Shown: in pieces, positions 42,201-53,100 of the stretch
Layout: every line of letters starts with the position of its first letter
Position numbering within the stretch: the first letter of the stretch is position 1
Source of the DNA: Protostelium mycophagum
Lineage: Eukaryota; Evosea; Variosea; Protosteliida; Protosteliaceae
DNA: 64,000 nt
Assembly: GCA_002081555.1 (NCBI GenBank)
Contig: MZNV01002704.1
Coordinates: 1-64,000 of the forward strand
Direction of reading: 5' to 3'
The notes under the pieces: generated by a model
The model's input: only the letters and a program-made list of their open reading frames with translations
Database searches by the model: none
Told to the model about the DNA's origin: nothing
Translations under genes and position numbers: made by a program

Positions 42201-43814
42201 TCTCTTTGTTCTGAATTTTCTGTGGCCTTCTAAAAAGCAGTCCCTCCATGTGATGAAAATCCTCGGTCTCTCCAAAGCGGCTTCTTCACACTTTTCTTTC
42301 CTGAAATTTCCATCAGTTTTCTCCAAGATTTCCAGAAGATTTCTATGAAAACTCACCAGAACCTCTCGGTATTGGCCACTCCCGCCCAAACTTTACATAC
42401 TAATCGCATCTTGGCGCATTCAGTCGCAGGAAGGTATTTACACAACAGATTCGCGACTTCAGCAGAGGCCAGCATCTTGTTTTGGAGATTCCAAACTTCT
42501 ACTCTTTTTCAGACATCTCCTTTGTAAATTTCCACGATAATTCCTCGAGTTTTCTTCCATCTTTCCTCGACGAGAGGAGTTGTAGACGAATAAAATGTCT
42601 GTGAAATCTGACCTCTCAAATAAGCTGATGCCTCTGGGTGTTTTCGCGCCAAAACGAAGCAGGTCCCCCTGTCTGCGGAGATCTCAAGCGGTACTTTTCC
42701 CGCCACTTTTCTGTGGTCGCAGAGTGTACGCAAAACCCCCACGTGACCTCTTTCTGACGCCTTGTGGAAGGCCGTCTCGCCACGTCTGAAATGGTCAGGA
42801 ATCTCCATGAAATTTCGGGAAATAATTACATGTCTCTCAGCATGAAATTGGCCCCCGCATCCAAAAGTCTTCGCACGATCGCGCTGGAAGCTAGGAAATA
42901 TCAGTGGAATTTCTCGGAAATTTCGCTGAATTACCCGAGAAGCACGCCAGCATGAGTGGTGTACAGCCTGAGTTGTCAGTTTGGTTGATCGTATCCCTCT
43001 CTATTATTTTGTTGAAAATATTCGTCATGATCTGCATTGTGTCATCTACAACGAGGTTTGACCATCTACAATCAGAGAATCTACAATTTCATGTCTACAA
43101 CGTTGTAGAATAGAACTCACCGGCTCATCGGCCTCCTTATAACTGATTTTACAGAGGCAGTGTAGAGGCAGAGACCCGTCAGATGAGAAAATTTTGGTGT
43201 TGATGTGTGTTTGTCCCAATAAGTAATAGAATAACCCTACGTGCCGGTGCATCGCCGCGAGGTGCAACGCTGTGAAGATTCAAAATTTGAATTTCGAAAT
43301 TGGTGGGAAGGATTCCCAAAATTTGTAGTCGTGAACATGGGAAATGATTGACGGTGTTGTCTAACCTGTCTGGTTATTTTTGTTGACAGAGTTGATATCA
43401 ACATTTTTGTTCTTCAATATGGTCTTAATCTCCGCGATGTTACCCGAGATGACGGCCGAATGCAGATCGACGGCACTCTCTTCGCCCTTACTCAGTATCT
43501 TGTGAACGTGATGCATTGAGATCGATTTGAACAGTGATTTTCTGCAAAAGTGAGATGATTCGAGATCAATTGCGATGAATGTCACCTCTTCTCAGGAGAA
43601 GTCGGAAAGAAAGTCTCTTCTTTGGATGCAGATCTGAGTGACGTATACTGATGGTGATTTCCCTCTTCAACACTGACACCAAAATGAGTCGTGCTCTTTG
43701 TCAATTTGCTCCTGTCCTTTTCACGCTGGTAAAAATGAATCTTTTTGTCGACCCTTTCTGAGGGCGCTCAATCTGTGATGAATTTCTGTATTTAGAAGGT
43801 ACCTTTTGGACCAT
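39213..43814 (-). CDS. Ankyrin / F-box / Dbl-homology RhoGEF with PH domain
   Basis: One gene of some 25 exons from ATG 43814 (MVQKREKDRSKLTK) to TAA 39213-39215. Domains in order: ankyrin repeats (SAVDLHSAVISGNIAEIKTI, ALHLAAMHRHVGLFYYLLGQ and GCTPLMLACFSG, 43540-42610), an F-box-like segment (VANLLCKYLPATECAKMRLV, then WAGVANTERFW, about 42380-42480), a DH domain (KIIAEIYQTEKSYLKGLQTA, about 41870, and the signature LDLPSYLILPVQRIPRYEML, about 41180), a PH domain (WLGLFNDYVLLGKPRG and HVLKCANSNDKEEWLISLET, 40740-40370), and a Ser/Pro-rich then coiled C-terminus. The DH-PH pair activates Rho-family GTPases by GDP/GTP exchange at membranes. All joins were checked for frame, including ankyrin-to-F-box and F-box-to-DH. 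The fusion with an F-box suggests coupling to ubiquitin ligase; that is inference. Confidence 0.85.
43032..43120 (-). repeat. Intron made almost entirely of copies of the recurring word
   Basis: This 89-nt intron of the ankyrin/F-box RhoGEF gene, read on + as ctgcattgtgtc...actcac, contains ctacaacg near 43045, ctacaatca near 43065, ctacaattt near 43081 and a perfect palindrome tctacaacgttgtaga at about 43094-43109. It holds five half-sites in under 90 nt, the densest cluster in the window. Confidence 0.8.
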
Positions 43815-44344
43815 CGCTGTTGGAAAGCCAGTTGCTGGTTGTTCGCTCTCAAATCTCTTCTTCTCCCGTCAAAAATGTCAGACAAACAATCTGTGTGTCG
43901 GGAAATTATAGATCTACACACCAACTGCAGGAAAATAAATGGACAAGAACACGCTCAGGAAGGTCCTTCTCAAGTTGTGGTCACGTGGTCGTGTATGTAT
44001 TATCACCTTGTCTTTATTGCTAAATATTTATTTTCCAATTAAAGCTGCTGTCTTGGTGGTTTCGCTTTATTAATTAATGTGAAGGTCACTTTCAAAGTGA
44101 TTTTGTCCTATTAGTCACTGCAATTTCAGCAAGGTATGTGATCTTTCAGTTGGTCTCGTTGTGCTTCGTAAAGAATCCGCCTCACAGTACATGAACTCAA
44201 TTTCTTCAGAAGGACTCTTGTGTATCACGGTATCTGCCGAGGTTCTTAACGTGACTTGTGATCAAGAAAAATATTTGTACAAATAGATGTTCATTCCGCA
44301 AAATTATTCAGGTTGTCGCCTCTCCAAGATCGCTCATCCCTGTA
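43815..44344. other. Intergenic region between RGS and RhoGEF genes
   Basis: About 530 nt, tandem on the minus strand. It contains AT-rich blocks around 44015-44060 and a ggttcttaacgtgac word at about 44233-44250, related to the second recurring motif. Open frames on both strands look like chance. No RNA gene seen. Confidence 0.3.
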
Positions 44345-45292
44345 TCAACTCCCAGGAGGGAGCCCTACTGGTTTTCCAAAGCTTAACTTGGAGCCTATCT
44401 CCATGCCAATGAATCTCTTTCCAAATGACGCTGTCCTGATCCTCCTTGGATTCTCTTCCTCAGTGCTTGGGCTGATGTCCACCGCAACCGTACCATTATT
44501 GATCGTAATGGGGGTCCTCTGAGCTGTTCGGGATCGAATGATGGTGATGGGAGTTGCAGACAGATCATCGCTAGCTTTGGGTGATTTCTGCGGTGTTATG
44601 CACATGTCTGTTGAAGAATTGGATACGATTGTCAGACGTGGTGGTGTGCTCACGGACTGGCTGCGATTTCTAGTGTCATTGAATGATGAATTGAGAGGTT
44701 CGAGTTGAAGTCTGCCAATGCCTCGAGGCAATCCATCGCTTCCCCCACCTTTAAAACGACTTGTTGTAGGAGACCATTTTTCGATGATGGATCTCTCTAC
44801 TCGAATTGTTGGTCTGATTTTGTCAGCTGATTTCAAGCTAGAAGCTCACCTTTGAGAAGACAGGTGCCGGCTCAAGTGTTGTGTCTCTAGTATCTCGTAG
44901 GTCAAGCGTTGAGCTGGATGATACGCGGTTACATCGAAAGGATTCTGAGCAAGCCGCCTGGCGATGTCCGTCTGCACCCCTTCTGGTAAAGACAAGAAAG
45001 AGGGTGATGACATGTCAAAATACCGTTTATACATGCGTTCCAGCTCAATAGCTAGGCTAATTTCATCAGATCATTTGATTATCATGCTTCTATTGGCTCA
45101 CTTTGTTCTTGTGCTTGTGAGAGTTGCATCTGCTTGCCGGCGGTTGAGGTGCTCTACTTCAAACCAGAATTCCAAAAGACCCTCTATAAAATTCTTCTGC
45201 AGGAAGAGTCTGAAAGAATGCAGTGCCTCATTATCCTCCAACACCGACTTTAGGCTCGATGCCTTTGAAGGTGAGGAAGGACCTGCTGTCAT
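44345..45292 (-). CDS. RGS-domain protein
   Basis: A regulator of G-protein signalling, which speeds GTP hydrolysis by heterotrimeric G-alpha. From ATG 45292 the RGS box reads SLKSVLEDNEALHSFRLFLQ, then FIEGLLEFWFEVEHLNRR, NLAIELERMYKRYF, and NPFDVTAYHPAQRLTYEILE, the helix bundle expected of the domain. An intron at about 45047-45097 ends at the acceptor gaaattag|CCTAGC, which is the one that keeps frame. After a third exon, the C-terminal 160 residues are Ser/Thr/Pro-rich and end at TGA 44345-44347. About 290 residues. The tail has several SP/TP sites (Thr-Pro-Pro, Ser-Pro-Lys) and could be phospho-regulated. Confidence 0.87.
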
Positions 45293-45489
45293 CTTCCTCT
45301 TTTCGAGTTTCCACTTGTAATGCGAACCACTCCCAAATTTAGAGAAATTTTAAACACGATCGGCTCTGTACACCTCACGTTTGGACACTAATGACAAAAA
45401 GCTGGACAATAATATCTCTTCGTAATCAGATGACGCTGTACATACAGAATTTATCGCGTCCTTCTCAAAACAGCGAAAGTGTCGAAGTT

Positions 45490-46227
45490 CTACTCTTCAT
45501 CTGGCTGTTGTTTTTTTTCCTCGTTTTTGTCTTCTGAATTTTCGTGAGAAGCCCTCTGTGCTTCTTGTTCGATGTCTGCCTCCATATCGGCATCAATCTC
45601 TGGTTCTGGTGCTGGTTCTATCGTTGCTTCTTGAGGAGTTTGAGGGCTCTGGTTTAATAAGTGCTCGTCAATTCGAAGCGAACGACCTTCTTTGTCTCCT
45701 CATTTAAAAACTCATCGACTTCTGCCTGGTCTTCGGCCTTCAACTCAGGTTCAGTCGGAACTGTTTCTTCTTGTTTTTTTTCTTTGTTCAAATCTTCGAT
45801 GATATCGTCGAAATTCTAGAGTAATCAGAAGCTGATTTTCGTTCCTTCAGCTGACCTCATCCTCGCCGTCCATTCGTGGTGATTTCAACAGATGTGGAGA
45901 TCGAGTCGATTTTGGCGCTATATCGATGGGAGCAGGAGTAGGTTCCTTCATTATTCAGTCTCCTCGACAGAGACTATCCAACAAAATGTGAATCTAATCC
46001 GAGATCCTCACCGGAACTGCAACAGTTTGGACGATCGGAGGAGCTATTGATGTTTTCTCTTGTTTCGGTATTGGTAGAAGGGCAGGTTTAGGAAGGGCAG
46101 GCACATATGACGAAGATGTCGATTTCAGAATGGATGTAGGCTCCGGTTTTGGTTCCAGTTTCAGTTCAGACTTCACCTCTACTTTTGGAGGTGCTGGAGC
46201 CTGTTGCTTCGCTTGGCCCCCTCCCAT
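45490..46227 (-). CDS. Disordered acidic/proline-rich protein
   Basis: No family recognised. ATG 46227 (MGGGQAKQQAPAPPKVEVKS) starts a Pro/Lys/Ser-rich region, and three further exons (joined at about 46005, 45855 and 45670) encode acidic, Glu/Gln-rich sequence (NFDDIIEDLNKEKKQEETVP; IDADMEADIEQEAQRASHEN) ending at TAG 45490-45492. About 200 residues, with no membrane or catalytic features. The composition suggests a nuclear or adaptor protein. Start choice and the four-exon structure are inferred from continuous frame. Confidence 0.55.
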
Positions 46228-46584
46228 CGCGATGATGTGGTCAGGTGTTGAAAAGAGAAATTTACCAAGTTCGACTATTTTTGGCCAGAGAACCGCCCAA
46301 AGGCGAATTTTATCACAGCAAAACATGACAGCTCGAAAAGTCCTCAACACAAATGCACCAGACTGATCGACGTCAAAGACATGAAGAACTTATTTTTTTA
46401 AAAGACAAGCGGCTGCAGGGGTGTCTCATCTGCGTAATAGAGGAAGTCTCAGCTGTCAATAAAATGAATGATCAAAATGGTCTATCAAAATTTATATCCA
46501 AACTCCGAAAAGAAGGAAGAGGTCACGCGACGGGGTTTGTCATGGAACATCAACATCATAATCATAAAATCAGAACGACGAGAC
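46228..46584. promoter_or_regulatory. Divergent intergenic region
   Basis: About 360 nt between a minus-strand gene and a small plus-strand gene. A plus-strand open frame begins at 46468 and runs into the membrane-protein ORF, so part of this may be 5' coding sequence or leader. No other element identified. Confidence 0.3.
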
Positions 46585-46857
46585 ATGATATTTGGAAACT
46601 CAGAAGCGATAGACCTCACTTGGCTGGCATTCAGTCTTGTCTTTGGAGTATATGGAGTGCTGTGGATTGCTGGGACCATTTTATGGTTCATAAAGCTAAG
46701 GAAAGTCGGCCCAAACACTTTCATTTCAGAAGACCCGATAGAGGACCCCAACTGGTTCACGAGACTGAGAGATAAGATGATGGCTCATCAAAGACAACAT
46801 CTCATGCTTCCTCTCATGGCCCCACCACCTCCACCAGTGCAGGCCATCCAAGTTTAA
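46585..46857 (+). CDS. Small single-pass membrane protein
   Basis: About 90 residues from ATG 46585 (MIFGNSEAIDLTWLAFSLVF): one transmembrane helix (LAFSLVFGVYGVLWIAGTILW), a charged segment (IKLRKVGPNTFISEDPIEDP) and a C-terminal Pro stretch, ending at TAA 46855-46857. The short luminal/external N-terminus and basic residues after the helix suggest a C-terminal cytosolic tail. An in-frame ATG at 46468 would add a polar N-terminal part, and I prefer the later start. Function unknown. Confidence 0.5.
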   Translation: MIFGNSEAIDLTWLAFSLVFGVYGVLWIAGTILWFIKLRKVGPNTFISEDPIEDPNWFTRLRDKMMAHQRQHLMLPLMAPPPPPVQAIQV

Positions 46858-47037
46858 ATTGAAGAATCGATATGTTTTGGCGCAAGAGCTGCGCTTGGAC
46901 TGAAGAATGGATCATTAATACAGATAATGAATCTCATTTCCGACATTTCTTCTTTCTTTTTAAGGGAATAGCATCATTCGTGTGTATAAGCAAAGATTTG
47001 TACATGATTAACAAGCGAGCGTATAATTATTATTGTA

Positions 47038-47877
47038 TTACAGTATGGAACATCCTCCCTTCTTCTTTGGTGCTTTCGCTTTAGCTGGTTTGGCGGTGCC
47101 TGCGTCGGGCTCATCAGTTCCTCTCTTCTGACGGATCTGGCGCACGAGAGCTGCGAAGGAGTCTTCGACATTTATTCTCGTTTTAGCTATCGTCTTTCAG
47201 ATGAAAGATCTTGTTTTGAGAAGTGATTGATTCGCTAAGAGAAGGGAGTTGAAGAAATGGGGCTCACCTGATGCTTCGAAAAATGGAGAGCTGATGCGGC
47301 TGGCGAAATCACGACCATCGCTTGTTGATACTTCTCTATCCCTCTCTAAATCACATTTGTTGCCCACAATGACCACAGGGCTTGCCTCTTCTTTCACTTT
47401 GACAATTTGGTCATACATCTGGCTCACTTTTCTAAATGACGCCTCGCTCGTTATACTATAGACAATGAGGAAGCCCTAGGCTGTCTTAGAGAACAAGCGG
47501 ATGTCTAGAATAGGAATGTACCTCTCCAGAGCGGATATAAGGATCTCTCATGGCTGCAAACTCTTCCTGTCCAGCAGTATCTAGTCTGAAGGAGTGAATA
47601 GAGGTCATAAATGAACTTGTATACTCACAAATCGACGAGACAGACGACATTATCCACCATAAGGTTTTTACGGTACGAGTTCTCGATGGTAGGATCATAT
47701 CTAATAGAATAAATCTAAATGATCTTCTATCGGCTTCAAACTCACTCGCTTATGAAATGATTCTGGGTGAGTTGAATAGTCAGGGCAGATTTACCTTAGC
47801 ATTGTCATCCAAACAATTCAATATGGGACAAGCTCACCGACACCACCATCACCGAGAATGACCAGCTTGTATATCAT
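47038..47877 (-). CDS. Ras-family small GTPase with a CaaX box
   Basis: From ATG 47877: GDGGVGKSALTIQLTQNHF P-loop, EYDPTIENSYRK switch I effector region, DTAGQEEFAAMRDPYIRSG switch II, GFLIVYSITSEASFRKV, VGNKCDLERDREVSTSDGRD (NKCD), and FFEASAKTRINVEDSF (SAK). The tail has Lys/Ala/Pro and basic residues before Cys-Ser-Ile-Leu at the stop (TAA 47038-47040), a geranylgeranyl-type CaaX. The DPTIENSYRK effector is of true Ras type rather than Rab. About 190 residues in five or six exons. The ORF is open upstream to 48132 in this frame, but the standard Ras start is the Met used here. Likely a membrane signalling switch in growth or chemotaxis. Confidence 0.92.
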
Positions 47878-48538
47878 CTTTTGGATGTGGCGATTTGTGC
47901 GAGCGGCTCTTTCAAAAGTGTTCTTTCGGCATTGAATGTCATTCGTAAAATCTCTCGGGCTCCAAAAAAATTCCCGTGGTGTTTTCCTTGTATTCCACAG
48001 CGTTTGGCTGCACAGAACTGAACACACATCCATAAAGAGGTCGGATCCCCATCCGAAAGACATAAGATAGGATGATTTGCAGCAGAACATGGTGAGGACG
48101 ACCTTTTTTGTTGTTTTGAATGGAGTGTCCAACAGTAGCCCGTGTCACTGATGTCAGAGATCGTAACCTTAGATGACATTTCCCAGGAATGGCTGAGGAA
48201 CTGTCACGAAATTTCATCAGCGATTCTTGCATTTTATTGCAATCTACAACAATGTAGATACACATTGTTGGAATACTTTGTTCTCTTTCTTGTGATTAGA
48301 GCTGGAGCAATAAACATTGTTTGGTTCAGGTTCAATATTTTGTACCAAGGCTGTACAGCAGGCTCTGGAGTAGGTTTGGGGTTTCGCACGGCTTGAGTTT
48401 GGGCTGGGTGGGGCTCATTTTGCGCCAGTGGTGGTTCAGACTTGGGAGTGGGTTTCTACCTCCTGGTGTTCAGAGCTTTGTTTGGCCCTGAGACACCAAA
48501 ATACCAAAAAAATGCTGGAGTAGTTTTTCACTGATCAA
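47878..48538. other. Intergenic stretch, nothing firm
   Basis: About 660 nt upstream of the Ras gene. Overlapping open frames on the minus strand in several frames look like chance. A palindromic tctacaacaatgtaga occurs near 48243, a copy of the recurring word outside an annotated intron. A TATA-like region and a small gene in this space cannot be excluded. Confidence 0.3.
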
Positions 48539-48715
48539 ATGCGCTTTTCGAAAAGCGTGGAGAGATATGCCCACAGAAAACTCATCGAAGCTAATGAACT
48601 CAGCATTCTGCCTCATGCGATCCTGAAGCAAAACAAAGGAGCGAGAGATGAGCGTTTGAAATCCACAGATTTGACCAGCCAAAGAGCCTTGAAAGCAATG
48701 CTTGCCAAGCTGTAA
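48539..48715 (+). CDS. Candidate 58-residue protein
   Basis: A short open frame from ATG 48539 to TAA 48713-48715. It has a compositionally protein-like, basic helical sequence (MRFSKSVERYAHRKLIEANE; LPHAILKQNKGARDERLKST). It carries Lys/Arg/Glu balanced pairs and ends with KAMLAKL, which suggests a real small protein or a terminal exon. No upstream exon or matching splice pair was found. The minus strand here is open too (48470-48682 and 48613-48846) but those sequences look less like proteins. Confidence 0.35.
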   Translation: MRFSKSVERYAHRKLIEANELSILPHAILKQNKGARDERLKSTDLTSQRALKAMLAKL

Positions 48716-48880
48716 CCTCGTGGGTGCTCTGCAAACATTTGGCCATTTGCTAGGTTTAAGGAGAAGTCGCAGATCTGTTGAGGGTCAAAATTCGGCGTTT
48801 CCCAGGCAACAACAAACGTGTTTAGGACCTTTTCACAGAAAGACACCAGCGTTCCGAAATATCACAATATCTGTTTCATC

Positions 48881-49530
48881 ATGAGGACAGCCTTGTTGGT
48901 CTTGCTTCTCACCTTCTTTGCATCAGCACAAGTCACCAAAGATGTGACACTTGCATCATTTGCTGCTCCTCAAGGGCAACCATCTGTTCTTATGGACATT
49001 TCGGCATTTCCAGTGAGTCCCATTAGGTTGTAAGAAGCAAAGCGGGACTGATCCTTTCAGGGAGAGATCAATTGGGTTTTAGCCCCACCAGGCACACCAA
49101 TCACGATCAGTGCCTCCATCACTGCATCCACTCTTGAAGAGTTAGAGAGTGTCAATTTCATGGTTGCGAATAACGCCTCTTCTTTCTCTGTTGTCATCCC
49201 ACCTGCCTCAGTTATCATTTCGTGAGTATTTATTATCCTGATGTGAAGTTTATTGTTGCAGGAATACCACAAGTAGCTCCTCCGCATCATCTTCGAGCAC
49301 CACACAGGTCAATTTGGAGACAACATCATCAATAACGAAGGGACAACAAACATCAAATCCGACGACATCTTCGCTTGGACAAAAGGCAACGACAACACCC
49401 GGAACACAACAGGCAAGCTCACAGGAATTCCAATCAGCTGACATCTTCTCAGCAACTTACGAGCTCCGCATCATTAGTAGCTTCAAGCTTTTGCCTTTTA
49501 GTCGCTTCAGTCCTCTTGGTTTTAACATGA
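48881..49530 (+). CDS. Secreted surface protein, possibly GPI-anchored, Ser/Thr-rich
   Basis: A signal peptide (MRTALLVLLLTFFASAQV) opens an exon, and two more exons follow (49062-49219 and from 49261), with GEINWVLAPPGTPITISAS and a Ser/Thr-rich stalk (NTTSSSSASSSSTTQ). Two endings are possible. If the stretch from gtcaatttgg to aatcag near 49311-49437 is spliced out, the protein ends in a hydrophobic tail LVASSFCLLVASVLLVLT at a TGA at 49528-49530, a good GPI-attachment signal. If it is kept, it reads on to a stop at 49572-49574 without an anchor. Both readings are in frame, so this may be a retained-intron choice between anchored and secreted forms. Function unknown. Confidence 0.6.
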
Positions 49531-49646
49531 TAAATAGTGCATCAAGAGTTTCGTGTTCTTGGGGCTCTGCATGATGCCCAAGTTTTTGAATGATAAGACA
49601 GAATATATAATCAAAGAGGTGATGTTCATGGTGTTTATGTAGATAT

Positions 49647-50006
49647 TTAAAAGTATTCAATGTTGTCTTCCAGTGACTTTCCAGTCTGTACGCTGTGGAC
49701 TGATGTCTCGCCACTAAAATGTCTGTATATTCTAACGTGGATGTATTCATTAGGAAACACCTGTATGATTGAGGATGTTCGCTCATGATCGATCTTATCG
49801 TACCTTGACCTTCACAAAATAATTCTTTCCTGCGACGACTTGAGATGTATAAGATACAGGCTCGTAGACAGCGAAAGTAGTGCGTGCCTCTGCCTTTACC
49901 GCTAGCGCGATGTTGCTGACCTCTTCATTGACAGGTTGGACATCATGGGTTCCTCCGGCTGTAATGGTCAGACTCTGTGCTTCAGACTCTTCACTTCACC
50001 TTTCAT
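49647..50006 (-). CDS. Stefin-type cystatin (cysteine protease inhibitor)
   Basis: An intracellular inhibitor of papain-like cysteine proteases. ATG 50006 joins through a 41-nt intron (gtgaagtgaa...attacag) to MKAGGTHDVQPVNEEVSNIA, giving the conserved N-terminal Gly-Gly. The Gln-Val-Val-Ala-Gly loop follows in SYTSQVVAGKNYFVKVK, then a second intron, and the last exon with VFPNEYIHVRIYRHFSG and LEDNIEYF at the stop (TAA 49647-49649). About 92 residues, the family size, with no signal peptide, so type 1. It lies tail-to-tail with the surface-protein gene, with 116 nt between stops. Confidence 0.9.
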
Positions 50007-50165
50007 GTTGTTGTTTGTCTGTTGTATGTTTTTTGGATCGTTGGTTCTTTCAGATTTGATTCCGGAACTTTCTGGTGACGTCACGTCAAGATTTTTGTTA
50101 TGCCATTTCTGCACAGGGAAGAGCACTTCCCCTTCTCTAAAACACAAACACAAACAGAATAGTCT

Positions 50166-53100
50166 TTATTTCTTTCTGTCCAAAAAGAGCTTGTTCTTCG
50201 CAGGCCCAGGGTTAAAGACAGTGGCTCTCCTCTCGCTGTATGAAGAATCTCCAGCACCAGACAGACCTCTTCCGCCACCAGTTGTCCTCCTTGCGGAGGC
50301 GTTGTGTCTGAGATCATCGGGATCGTCGTTCAATACTTCGTCATTTCCAAGAGATTCATCGACTGATCGAACGTCTGCGAGCAGCTTGAGCTGATCTTCA
50401 CGAGTAGAGTAATGAAGGTTCTGGTCCTTAATAGGAAGCTCACTCAGCACCTACACCTCTTAGTTTCCCGCCAAATTATAATTCTCAGGATCGTTGAAGA
50501 AAATAATTAAATAAAAATCGATGTAACCGTCTACAACCACTTCTACAACTTGTAAAAAACAACGTTATCTACACTGGTGTAAACTCTGAGATCTTCACCT
50601 TGAAGGCATAACCTTGGTCGATCAAGAACTGCTGTCTTTTCGTGGAGAAATACATCTCTTGTGTGTCCTTTGAAATCAACGAATAGAAGAAGGCGTTGTT
50701 CCCCTCCTCTGTGCTGGCGCCCGGCTTTGGCCTCGAGATTCGACCCAGTCTCTGTGCTTCTTGTCTTCTACTTCCAAAGTTACTGGACACTTGAATGATC
50801 ACATTCGCATTAGGAATGTCGATGGATGTATCTCCGACCTGTCCCAATCATCATCTTATAAACAATCTTTGGGAGTTTCCCGCCAAAACATGATCTTCAA
50901 ATTTCAAACCTTGGAGATGAATATCGTCTTCACAGCCGGATTCCATCTAAACTGGTCGAGAATTCTGACTCTCTCGGTGTTGGAAGTGGGCCCGTAGATG
51001 TACATTTTTCCCATCTTCACGGCGTAATGCTCCAGGGCGTACACGTTGTCAGAGAAGACGATAATCTTGTCGCCTCTGGCTTCGTGGTATTTGATGAGGA
51101 ATTCGCAGTATCTAAACTTGGTGGGGTTCATGATGCAGAGGAGGTTCTTCCGGCTGATTTTGTCAATCTACAACGAAGTATGGAGATGTTGTGTGGAATT
51201 TTTTAGACGAAAGAAAATTGTACTTACGGTTCAGAAGATTTCGGATTTAAATATTCTTGATAAAATGCTGGAGCCATTGAACACCACACCTGCTCTATCA
51301 GCCGAAATTTCGTGGAAAATTCATCAGATATCACCTCTATACACTGTACAGTGGCGATGTGACCGGCGCGTTGTAGATCGATCCAATTGGCCTCGTACAA
51401 TTTGGGACCAATCAAAAAGTTGAGATCTGCAATCTTGTCGTCCTCACGGACGAGTGTCGCAGTAAGACCCAATTTACAATGCGCCTTTGTGACTGACAAT
51501 ACCTGTCATACGTCAACATGATGTCATGATGCGCCATCTACAACGAACCTTTCTGAACATATGCGCGGGAACGACGTGGACTTCGTCTAAAATAACGAGA
51601 CCCCACTCTCTATTCTTTAGCTCGTCCATCACCTTCTGTGCAGCTTCACTTCTCCTTCCCTCATATGTGATCATAGTGTAAGTCGATACGACGATACCAC
51701 TGGCTGTTTTGAACTGTTGATGACGTCATCATACGTATATCATGCTTTGTACTGTAGTTTTCACTATGTACAGGCAAAATACCGAATTATGCGGTAAATC
51801 CACTGTAATTTTTACACAAAATTTCTCGAATTCTACCAAGAATAGGAGATCCAGACTCATCTACAACGCGACAAAATTTCACTCACAATCTGTTTTTCGT
51901 CTGAAGTGAACCTGACGATCTCCTTGTCTTCGATCTCAGACCATTGTAAGAACTGGTTACGCCACTGTTCCACGGAAACACCAGAAGTACAGAGAACGAG
52001 ACATGACTTTTTGACGGTACAAGCTGCGGTGATGCCGACAAGTGTCTTTCCGGCACCACAGGCTAAGACGATGATGCCAGACCTGGCTCTACCCTCTCCA
52101 AACATCTTGGATAGCGATTTTTCCTGGAAAATTCAGCGAGGGATGGTGTTGTAGATGGGGGATCACCTGGTAGGGACGGATCTTGGTCATGGGTTTCAGA
52201 TCTATATTTAGGTTCTCGTTTATAGTGTCATTCCTAAAGTCGTACTCTTCCAAAGTGGGATACTCCAACTCTATACACCTCTTCTTCACGGCTTCCACCT
52301 TCAAAATTTTAATAAAATATCTAAATAATCGCAATGAAGAAATAAATGATTTGAAGTAAAAATATTGGACGGACCTTTGCGGGATCGATTTCAAAAGAAT
52401 GGACTTCGTATTGTATTGTCTCCGGCTTATCATCAAGTTCGTCCTCTATAGCTAACCTCGCTCCCAAATCGTCTCGTTGTAGTGCGGGGTCAACCACCCC
52501 TGTCATGACGTCATCATCTCACGTCGTGATGTGAGAATGAAAGATGTCGACACCCACCTGTCGACGCTCCTGAGACACCGGGGATCTGTACACTTCCCTG
52601 GGTTACCTTGGATACAGTCAAACCTGTGTTGGGATCTACAACGGTGGAGACGTTGGCCTCTCCTTCAGCAGTGCTCCTGTCCACTTTGGCCTCTTTTATG
52701 ATCTTGTCCTTCAACAACTTCTGCAAGACTTGTGGATGTATAGATTCCAAGAAATAGCGGTTGCGTTGTAGAACGAGCTGATTACGTCAGTATTATCATT
52801 TGTAAAAAAAATGTAAAAATAGAATTGGAGCGAAATTCCACAGTCACAACAAGATGTTAGTGTGCAAAAGATATCTTTAACTTGTTGAAAAGCAGATGCA
52901 AAAAAATTGCCTCTAAATGCAGTACAAAGTGATGACGTGTCGCACCTTCACTTTTCCGTAAGACTCTGTGCATTCTTTGATGAACGTCTTGATGATCTCG
53001 GGGATCTCCACTTTTGAAAGTCGGTTCAAAACGGTCAGGACGGTCTCTGTGGAAAGACCCACAGAGACAGCGGCGTATAGAGAGTAAGGAGTGAGCTGGT

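Noticed and set aside
47818-48132. An N-terminal extension of the Ras ORF
   Set aside because: Open without stop, but the sequence upstream of the usual Ras Met shows no homology and is poor in coding features.
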